This document shows, in pieces, positions 5,790 through 11,860 of a stretch of DNA of 16,652 nucleotides. How positions within the stretch are numbered: the stretch's first letter is position 1; each line of letters starts with the position of its first letter. A program made the position numbers and the translations under genes. This stretch comes from Promethearchaeota archaeon (GTDB lineage: Archaea; Asgardarchaeota; Lokiarchaeia; Sigynarchaeales; SOKP01): the NCBI GenBank assembly GCA_016839905.1, contig JAEOTJ010000448.1, positions 1 to 16,652 on the forward strand, written 5' to 3'. A model generated the notes under the pieces. The model did no database searches, had not been told where the DNA came from, and saw only the letters and a list, made by a program, of their open reading frames with translations.

Positions 5790-8700
5790 TTATTTAGTAT
5801 GATCTAAAGCTGTTCCACAAGCCAAACATAGATTTTTACTATCTTTAATGAGCTCACGACAATTCATGCAATAGTAAGTTCCACATTGAGGACAAATATA
5901 ATTATCTCCTTCTATAGGCCCTTTATGAACATAACATAAGATTTTTTCTTTAGATACAATGATATCATCTTCAGTAATTTTATTTTTTTGTTTCATTAAA
6001 TTTTCGAAATAAGACCCTTTTTTTCTTACTTTCCTCTTCGATTTTTTTATAAGTACCGTTCCTATAATAGATACTGCAGATAAACTGGCAATGAATAAAA
6101 TAATTATAATGATTAATAAAAAATTGTCATCTTTCTTTTTCTTATCCTCATCTTCACTAATAATTTCACCTTGAATGGTATTTCCATGACAATTATCTTC
6201 TTCAATAATATCTTCTCCGTTTCCAGAAAAAGTATTATCCCATACTAAATTATAATTAGAAGCATTTAAATAAATCCCAATGCTATTATTATTTAAATTA
6301 TTTTCTAAGATATCATTTAAATTGCTTTTATTTAATACAATTCCATATTTACTATTATTTATGATATTTCCAGAAATGGAATTATCAATACCATTTTTTA
6401 AATAAATCCCATAATAATCGTTGTTTATAGCGAAGTTATTCTCAACAGTGATGCTATTGCTATTTTCTAAAAAGATCCCATGTATATCATTATTATTGGC
6501 AAAATTCCCTGAAATATTAATATGGTCACTTGGATCTATATAGATTCCGTTATAATTATTATTTTCTACGGTATTTTCTGCGAGGGTATTATTATAACTT
6601 TGAATGATACAAATTCCATGTCCATTATTGGATGAACAGTTATTCAGTGTTAATTGCCCGTTAATCGTATTATTTAAAAAAATCCCGGCATTAAAAAGCC
6701 CTGATCCTGAATTATAAAGAGTACAGTTATTAAGAATGAAATATTTATCAGAGTTCCTAATTTCAATACAATTAGCTGAATTTAAGCCATCTATCGTGAC
6801 ATTCTCTATAATGAAAGGGTCATTCCAAGTTCCTGAACCACTACACCAAAGTTGACTTGAAACCGAGGTCCAATCTTGATCTATAGAAAATGGAGTAATT
6901 ACCCAATAATAATGTGTGAGTTTAATAACGGATACTTGAGTAAAATTAATATTTCCTGCAGAATCATTTGCATAAAATGTAATGTTAATTATACCATAAG
7001 GTAAAGTATCCCATATGGTTTGGTTTATCGTGCCATTTAAACTCGTTATAATAATGTTTTTTGACCAATCTATCCCGTTAAACATTGAGTACCAAGTAGT
7101 ATTTAAATTAAGCTCATCTATAGAGATATTAAAAGCGGGCGGTTTCAAATCAATGGGTTCATTTGAGACGGGTGAAATAATAGTAATCGTAGGTTTTAAA
7201 GTATCTTTATAAAGTGTTATTGTGAGGGTATCATTCCCGTTTCCAACCGTGTCATTGGCATAAAAGCTAACTTGAAACATTCCCTCGTTTAAATTCGCCC
7301 AAATATATTGATCAAGGGAAAATAACGTGTTATTCAAGTTAGAAATGTCTATTTTTGTTGAATTCCCCGTGACATTATATGAAATAGCGTCAATGGAAAT
7401 TTCAAGCACGATTAATTTAATTTTCGGTATAGAACCGTGATAACTTCCATTTATGGGAGAAATGAGGTCAATTATAGGTTTTAAAGTATCTTTTATGACT
7501 GTTACAATAGAATACGTGCTATTACCAGTCCCATCATCCGCAGAGAAATTAAGTACAACATACCCGTTTGGTTGACTATTCCATAATCCCAAATTAATCG
7601 TGTCGTTAGCAGTTACAGGAATGGCTGTTATATTATTTCCAACAGTATATTGCATGTTATTGGTATAGGGAGGCTTGAAATATACATTATAAGAAGGAGG
7701 AGCTTTAAAGGCTTGATTATCAATCGGATTATTTATATTAATATAGACTTCATCAAAGGATACCCAAATACAATTACTGATATCCTCCGTAAGTGTAGCA
7801 TTAAATATCATTCGATACTGCAGCGGATCCTTCCACGGGTGCCAAATTCCCCAAGGGTCTCCATTGTATATGAAATAACTCCAATGCTCTATCATTCTTT
7901 TGGATAGCGCAATCCTTCCAGGTTCATTTTCTGCAGTCCAAGCAGTATTGTTAAGTGGCCAACCTTCATCTGCTGCCACATTACCGAATGTGAATGGAAG
8001 ATCCATTCCATGAGACGCTCCAATACTGTCATTAAGTGGATAGGGCAGTGCTTTCCAACTGAATTGGTAAACAAATACATCGTCTTGGTACAGGCTCATT
8101 AATTCTGCAGGTATGTCTACACAATACATTCGGATATTCTCATTATAAAAATCTAGAGAAGCATTAATCATTTGGAGGAGATTTATTACTTCTGTTGGTA
8201 GTCCTGGTAACATCAAAAGAGCATCTACAACTATCGTAAAATTATCTGGAATGCCTCTTCTAAACATTGAATCATAGTATTCACCTTCATCCATCATTGG
8301 AGCAAGAAATATCTTAACTTCTTCTTCACAGCATCCTATTATTGTAGGTACTTGAATATAACTTCCAAATAATAATTCTCCAAATGGTTCATCAGAAACA
8401 ACATATCCATCCCCAAACACGCTTGGCATGGGCATCACTCCTGCTAATCCGGGATCTGCAGATTCGTTTTTTCGACATAAGAAAAGATCTTTCATCGGAG
8501 CATTCATGAACCAATTCACTATCTCAGAATCATCGGCAATAAAAAGCATCCATTCTGCATCCAATTCATCCTCGGCAATACCTGCATAAACTAAATATAA
8601 TACGAGTAATTCCTCTACAGCATTATCTCCCTCACCTAAGTCCGTTACCATTGGAGCTCCGCTCTGAATAACAGCCCTGTGAAAGAGTGGATCTCCTACG

Positions 8701-9623
8701 TTAAAATATGATTGGTTTAAATAAGGCGAGGTGAGGAGCGAATAAACATCGCAACCTCCCGCACCCTGACCAGCGATTGTTATTCTATTTGGATCTCCAC
8801 CAAAATTAATTATGTTATCTTTTACCCATTTAGCCGCTTTTATCTGATCTAATGTTCCAAAATTACCCGAATCACTTAAAGGATCAGTGCCAGTATAAAA
8901 TGCATCATGGTAAAACCAACCGGATATTTCCGACCTGTAATTAATCGTGACAACAACACAATTACCCTTGTTTGCGAAATTTGCTCCATAATACATTGGG
9001 TGATTAGCTGTTCCAACCACGTTTCCACCACCATGAATCCAAAAATATACGGGAAGATTACTAGGGAGACTTCCATCTTCTTGTTTTGGCGTCCAGATGT
9101 TCAAATATAGACAATCTTCGCTTCCAATTACTGTATTGTTTATAATATCCGTTTCATTAGTAGTACCCATCCAGTAAGCAAATTGCATGGAAGGTTCAGA
9201 GAATTCCGTTGTATTTAATATTCCTACCCAGGGATCAGGATCTTGTGGAGCTTTCCATCTTAATCCTCCAACGGGAGGTTTTGCATAAGGAACACCAAGC
9301 CAACAATAAGCATCACTATCCCATTCTTTACCTTTTACAGTTCCATATAAAGTCTCTACCTCTAAAGAATCAGAGGAACTTTCTCTGAAATCGTGGGAAT
9401 AATCGAAATCATCGAAATCAAGCTCATCATCTAATTCTGGTGCCCTCGAAAGAAATATTCCTACTACACCTAATGTTAAAATGATGCCAAGCGATAAAAT
9501 CTTTATTGTTACTGCTTTTTTGACCTTTTTTTTGTTAATAATCCTTACATTAGTGAGATCTTTTTTAAGATTAACCATTTTTTTGAGTTTTTTATTTTTT
9601 TTATCAAGACTCTTTTCTGTCAT
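5790..9623 (-). CDS. Giant surface protein: neuroligin-like inactive carboxylesterase, Ig-like repeats, beta-helix, zinc tail
   Basis: Counted from the ATG at 9623, the product is 1277 aa. Domain order: Lys-rich cytoplasmic N-terminus; membrane anchor ~38-58; acidic linker; type-B carboxylesterase/cholinesterase domain ~90-625; three Ig-like domains ~630-900; parallel beta-helix with NosD-like Asn-rich turns ~905-1150; membrane segment ~1168-1192; and a cytoplasmic tail with C1230/H1233, C1244/C1247, C1252/C1255 and C1266/C1269, fit for two zincs. The oxyanion HGGG (197-200), Glu435 (GCCEEE) and His538 (ASHGMD) are kept, but the nucleophile elbow is GQGAGG, so the serine is Gly287. Hydrolysis is therefore unlikely, and binding is inferred. 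N-glycosylation sequons are abundant. A TTG at 9713 would add 30 residues; I prefer 9623, which has GATGTGA six bases upstream. Confidence 0.88.
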   Translation of the reverse strand: MTEKSLDKKNKKLKKMVNLKKDLTNVRIINKKKVKKAVTIKILSLGIILTLGVVGIFLSRAPELDDELDFDDFDYSHDFRESSSDSLEVETLYGTVKGKEWDSDAYCWLGVPYAKPPVGGLRWKAPQDPDPWVGILNTTEFSEPSMQFAYWMGTTNETDIINNTVIGSEDCLYLNIWTPKQEDGSLPSNLPVYFWIHGGGNVVGTANHPMYYGANFANKGNCVVVTINYRSEISGWFYHDAFYTGTDPLSDSGNFGTLDQIKAAKWVKDNIINFGGDPNRITIAGQGAGGCDVYSLLTSPYLNQSYFNVGDPLFHRAVIQSGAPMVTDLGEGDNAVEELLVLYLVYAGIAEDELDAEWMLFIADDSEIVNWFMNAPMKDLFLCRKNESADPGLAGVMPMPSVFGDGYVVSDEPFGELLFGSYIQVPTIIGCCEEEVKIFLAPMMDEGEYYDSMFRRGIPDNFTIVVDALLMLPGLPTEVINLLQMINASLDFYNENIRMYCVDIPAELMSLYQDDVFVYQFSWKALPYPLNDSIGASHGMDLPFTFGNVAADEGWPLNNTAWTAENEPGRIALSKRMIEHWSYFIYNGDPWGIWHPWKDPLQYRMIFNATLTEDISNCIWVSFDEVYININNPIDNQAFKAPPSYNVYFKPPYTNNMQYTVGNNITAIPVTANDTINLGLWNSQPNGYVVLNFSADDGTGNSTYSIVTVIKDTLKPIIDLISPINGSYHGSIPKIKLIVLEISIDAISYNVTGNSTKIDISNLNNTLFSLDQYIWANLNEGMFQVSFYANDTVGNGNDTLTITLYKDTLKPTITIISPVSNEPIDLKPPAFNISIDELNLNTTWYSMFNGIDWSKNIIITSLNGTINQTIWDTLPYGIINITFYANDSAGNINFTQVSVIKLTHYYWVITPFSIDQDWTSVSSQLWCSGSGTWNDPFIIENVTIDGLNSANCIEIRNSDKYFILNNCTLYNSGSGLFNAGIFLNNTINGQLTLNNCSSNNGHGICIIQSYNNTLAENTVENNNYNGIYIDPSDHINISGNFANNNDIHGIFLENSNSITVENNFAINNDYYGIYLKNGIDNSISGNIINNSKYGIVLNKSNLNDILENNLNNNSIGIYLNASNYNLVWDNTFSGNGEDIIEEDNCHGNTIQGEIISEDEDKKKKDDNFLLIIIIILFIASLSAVSIIGTVLIKKSKRKVRKKGSYFENLMKQKNKITEDDIIVSKEKILCYVHKGPIEGDNYICPQCGTYYCMNCRELIKDSKNLCLACGTALDHTK
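8763..8765 (-). other. Catalytic-serine position changed to glycine (GGT)
   Basis: On the minus strand the nucleophile elbow reads GGT CAG GGT GCG GGA GGT (G-Q-G-A-G-G). The family consensus is G-x-S-A-G-G after FGGDPxxITI, which is perfectly kept here. The middle codon GGT is one base from AGT (Ser). This is the same position and the same residue that distinguish neuroligins from active cholinesterases. Confidence 0.9.
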
Positions 9624-9639
9624 TATTTCACATCTCGCT

Positions 9640-9651
9640 ATTGTTTTTATA
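9640..9651 (-). promoter_or_regulatory. TATA-like box ahead of the giant surface gene ATG
   Basis: The minus strand reads CAAATATAAAAA about 20-28 bases before the ATG at 9623, a spacing that would give a nearly leaderless transcript. A competing TATA-like CATATAAAAATT lies near 9744-9755 and would serve the TTG at 9713. The choice decides the N-terminus. Confidence 0.3.
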
Positions 9652-9798
9652 TTTGTATTAGTTAAGTTTCTAATATTAAGTAAGTCTAATTTATTATTAT
9701 TATAATAACTCAACTTTGAAAGATTTATTTTTTGAGTTTTAAAATTTTTATATGAATTGATTAATTTTTTTTTTTTATCCTTTATCTTTTTATATATA

Positions 9799-9846
9799 TT
9801 AATTCTATAGTTAATAAAATTTTATGGAGAAATTAATACAAAAAAA
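9799..9846. repeat. Copy 1 of a ~48-bp block duplicated upstream of two surface genes
   Basis: Matches 10835-10881 at about 43 of 48 aligned positions with one single-base gap. The core ATTTTATGGAGAA is identical. On the minus strand it reads TTCTCCATAAAAT..., which contains a TATA-like CATAAAAT. It lies 86 bases upstream of the TTG at 9713 and 176 upstream of the ATG at 9623. Confidence 0.65.
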
Positions 9847-9904
9847 AAAGTCTATAGAACTATGATTATTATAAGCCTATAGAAAAATAAAGAATTGAAT
9901 TTAG

Positions 9905-10147
9905 AGAACTACAATAATCCAAATTGATGATAATATAAAAAAGCAGCTTTTTAAAATTAAGTTAAAATTAGAAGAGTAGAAAGGAAGTGCTGGGACATAT
10001 AATGAAATCATTGATTTTTTAATAAGACATCAAAAGACTATCATAATAAAAAAGAAAAAAATGGAAGAATTTAGACGCTTTGAAGGAATCCTTCCTGCTT
10101 CCGCATTAGATGTATTATTTTCATATTCTTCATATAGGTGTTTATAA
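9905..10147 (+). pseudogene. Broken ribbon-helix-helix antitoxin-like gene
   Basis: One plus frame reads RTTIIQIDDNIKKQLFKI... up to ...KLKLEE, an in-frame TAG at 9977-9979, then KGSAGTYNEIIDFLIRH and later EEFRRFEGILPASALDVL to a TAA at 10145. The first part has the strand of a ribbon-helix-helix protein and its first helix. The part after the TAG has the usual TYNEIIDFLI second helix, and the end resembles the FRxLxGIL tail of archaeal VapB-like antitoxins. There is no start codon before the first segment: an in-frame TAG lies at 9902 and no ATG, GTG or TTG lies between. Loss of the start plus the internal stop (one base from AAG) indicates decay. No toxin gene accompanies it. The ATG at 10061 alone would give a 28-residue scrap. 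Confidence 0.6.
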
Positions 10148-10206
10148 ACCTAAGGTAAAGAGTTATTATTAAAAGAAATGAAGAAAAAAAAATTAGCAAA
10201 AAAAAA

Positions 10207-10725
10207 TTATTTATAAGTGGTAATTACCATTAATCCATCATCAAGACGTTCTGTTGGTCCTCCAGCAATTCCGTAGGCTTGCAGTTGAATTTCATAGTCT
10301 CCATCATCCAAATCATCAATTATCACTCCCGTAGATAAAGCATATACAAGAAAAGATGCAGTACCTATATCTACAGTAAATTCTCGTCTAGAACCATTTA
10401 TTTCAACGCCATCTAGCATTATTCGTACGCCACCAAAAAGAGTTCCGGTGGTGGAATCAGTTTTAAATTGCCCGTCAAACGTTATATAAACAGTTTCTCC
10501 CTTTTCTACTTCAATTGATTTATCCATATCCGGAACATCGGTAAAAGTACCAGTTAAAGTATGCGGACTTTCTAATTCTACAGTCCAAATATTAGTAATT
10601 TGGATATTTCCAGAATATTCTTCTAAAATTGTATTGGGTAATATAAATACAGAATAAGCACCAAATGCTAATCCTCCAATTCCAATTAATAAAGCACATA
10701 CTGCTAAACCCTTATTAGTACTCAT
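10207..10725 (-). CDS. Small membrane-anchored protein with beta-rich ectodomain
   Basis: The 172-aa protein starts at an ATG with a strong Shine-Dalgarno (AGGTGA, nine-base spacing). Residues ~5-29 (GLAVCALLIGIGGLAFGAYSV) form a signal-anchor helix. The remainder is predicted outside the cell and strand-rich, with the flow VYITFDGQF, GGVRIMLDGVEI, FTVDIGTASFLVYAL, GDYEIQLQAYGI and DGLMVITTYK, resembling a jelly-roll or Ig-like sandwich that lacks catalytic motifs. I recognise no family by name. It is preceded by a perfect inverted repeat at the promoter (10799-10817) and by a block shared with the giant surface gene, so joint expression of the two is plausible. It may be a small envelope or pilus-like subunit, but no type IV pilin cleavage motif is visible. 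Confidence 0.8.
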   Translation of the reverse strand: MSTNKGLAVCALLIGIGGLAFGAYSVFILPNTILEEYSGNIQITNIWTVELESPHTLTGTFTDVPDMDKSIEVEKGETVYITFDGQFKTDSTTGTLFGGVRIMLDGVEINGSRREFTVDIGTASFLVYALSTGVIIDDLDDGDYEIQLQAYGIAGGPTERLDDGLMVITTYK

Positions 10726-10734
10726 ATTTTTTAT

Positions 10735-10740
10735 TCACCT
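10735..10740 (-). promoter_or_regulatory. Shine-Dalgarno AGGTGA
   Basis: The minus strand reads GAGAAGGTGA, nine bases before the ATG at 10725. It is complementary to the archaeal 16S 3' end (CACCTCC type) and is the clearest ribosome-binding site in the window. It fixes the start of the 172-aa protein and implies a true 5' leader. Confidence 0.75.
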
Positions 10741-10798
10741 TCTCTAATTTTTTAAAGATTGAATTATTTGATTATTATTAATGTCCTTTTTCTTAATA

Positions 10799-10817
10799 AG
10801 TATATTTTTAATATACT
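10799..10817. promoter_or_regulatory. Perfect 8-bp inverted repeat, operator-like
   Basis: AGTATATT-TTT-AATATACT forms a 19-bp palindrome with three central bases. It lies 74-92 bases upstream of the ATG at 10725, within the region where the TATA element (ATATTAAAAATATAC on the minus strand) is expected. A dimeric repressor bound there would occlude TBP. It is A/T-rich, so it may simply be the TATA region. Confidence 0.4.
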
Positions 10818-10834
10818 ATATTTTTTTTTATGGG

Positions 10835-10881
10835 TTAATTCATAGTTAGTAAGATTTTATGGAGAAGTAAATACAAAAAAT
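10835..10881. repeat. Copy 2 of the ~48-bp block duplicated upstream of two surface genes
   Basis: Partner of 9799-9846; both genes are on the minus strand and the block has the same orientation relative to each. Here it begins 110 bases upstream of the ATG at 10725. The sequence just beyond (AGTCCCAAAACCAAGTTATTTTA) may extend the match more weakly, to AGTCTATAGAACTATGATTATTATA beside copy 1. Confidence 0.65.
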
Positions 10882-10888
10882 AAATAGT

Positions 10889-10902
10889 CCCAAAACCAAG
10901 TT
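10889..10902. repeat. 14-bp word shared with 3952-3965
   Basis: CCCAAAACCAAGTT is identical at both sites, and both are followed by a T/A-rich stretch and ATAAAA. Both lie upstream of surface-protein genes but in opposite orientation relative to the gene. A single shared 14-mer can arise by chance in 16 kb. Confidence 0.35.
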
Positions 10903-10981
10903 ATTTTACATAAAACACAGCTCATCAGAACAACCTTAGTCTTCTTGAAATATAATTTCACAATTTTTTTTGAGAAAAAAG

Positions 10982-10989
10982 TTTATATT
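10982..10989 (+). promoter_or_regulatory. TATA-like box for the ABC transporter operon
   Basis: TTTATATT, preceded by purine-rich GAGAAAAAAG (BRE-like). A start about 25 bases on falls at about 11011, directly at the TCACTTAGGTGA palindrome, leaving an ~85-base leader to the ATG at 11097. Confidence 0.4.
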
Positions 10990-11011
10990 GGAAAAAAATT
11001 AAAAGGAAATA

Positions 11012-11023
11012 TCACTTAGGTGA
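11012..11023. promoter_or_regulatory. Near-perfect palindrome TCACTTAGGTGA at the predicted transcription start
   Basis: Five of six base pairs match (one T-G pair). Its position at the predicted start of the transporter transcript suits a repressor operator. The leader also holds AACAG/CTGTT (11055-11059 with 11068-11072), a 5-bp hairpin with an eight-base loop. No regulator gene is adjacent. Confidence 0.35.
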
Positions 11024-11096
11024 CATGCGTCTAAATTGGCTTAATTTTTTCGCAAACAGCGGTTAAACTGTTAAAAATAATCAGTTGGGGAAAAAA

Positions 11097-11858
11097 ATGT
11101 CAGAATTAAAATCGTTTGCAATAAAAATGGAAAATATATCAAAAACTTATATTTCTGGAGACATCAAGGTTCAAGCTTTGAATGATATGAGCTTTGAAGT
11201 GTTAAGTGGAGAGAGAATCTGTGTTCTAGGTCCTTCTGGTTCTGGAAAAACCACATTATTAAATCTTTTAGGAGGTATAACATCACCAGACGGTGATGGA
11301 GGAAATTTGGTAATTTTTGGTGATAAGATCCAAAATTATAAAGAGAAAGAATTCACAGAATACCGTAGAGATCGGATAGGATTCATCTTTCAGTTTTTTA
11401 ACCTTTTCCCTGCCCTAAATGCTGTTGATAATATTGTTATGGGAATAGATTTACTTCAGAAAAAATTGAAGAAAGAAGGTAAAGAAGTAAGAGAGGATAT
11501 CGATGTAAATAAAATCGCCAAAGAATATTTAGAAAAAGTAGGATTAGAAGAGCGTCTTTATCATTATCCTTCTCAGCTTAGTGGTGGAGAGCAGCAAAGA
11601 GTTGCAATCGCTAGAGCACTAGCAAAAATCCCGTTTATAGGGAAAAAATTTTTACTTTTATGTGATGAACCTACAGGAAATTTGGATACAGAAACAGGCA
11701 AAAAGATCATAAATCTAATAAAGAAATTGAATGAAGAAATTGGGTTTACAGTTATTTTTGTCACTCATAATATTGCCATATCAGAGATGTTTGCAACAAC
11801 AATTCTTCGTATCCGAGACGGTAAAATAGACAGAATTGAAAATGATATAGGGGCATAA
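11097..11858 (+). CDS. ABC transporter ATPase, LolD/MacB type
   Basis: The 253-aa nucleotide-binding subunit powers the adjacent FtsX-type permease and sits on the cytoplasmic face. All motifs are intact: Walker A GPSGSGKTT (45-53), Q-loop FIFQFFNLFP with Gln99, signature LSGGEQQRVAIARAL (161-175), Walker B FLLLCDEPTGNLD with Glu191, and switch His224 (VTHN). A QxFNLxPxLxxxxN stretch after the Q-loop and the LSGGEQQR signature are typical of LolD/MacB-like ATPases. I use the ATG at 11097 rather than the TTG at 11085: it has GGGG six bases upstream and gives the usual N-terminus. The stop is two bases before the permease ATG, so the two are cotranslated. The substrate is unknown. Confidence 0.95.
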   Translation: MSELKSFAIKMENISKTYISGDIKVQALNDMSFEVLSGERICVLGPSGSGKTTLLNLLGGITSPDGDGGNLVIFGDKIQNYKEKEFTEYRRDRIGFIFQFFNLFPALNAVDNIVMGIDLLQKKLKKEGKEVREDIDVNKIAKEYLEKVGLEERLYHYPSQLSGGEQQRVAIARALAKIPFIGKKFLLLCDEPTGNLDTETGKKIINLIKKLNEEIGFTVIFVTHNIAISEMFATTILRIRDGKIDRIENDIGA

Positions 11859-11860
11859 GG

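Noticed and set aside
9977..9979. TAG inside the antitoxin-like frame read as a pyrrolysine codon
   Set aside because: The frame also lacks a start codon, no Pyl machinery is in the window, and pyrrolysine is unknown in such antitoxins; simple decay explains it better.
9799..10881. The duplicated block as an insertion-sequence end or attachment site
   Set aside because: No transposase or integrase lies between the copies, no target duplication is visible, and the copies share orientation with the genes they precede.
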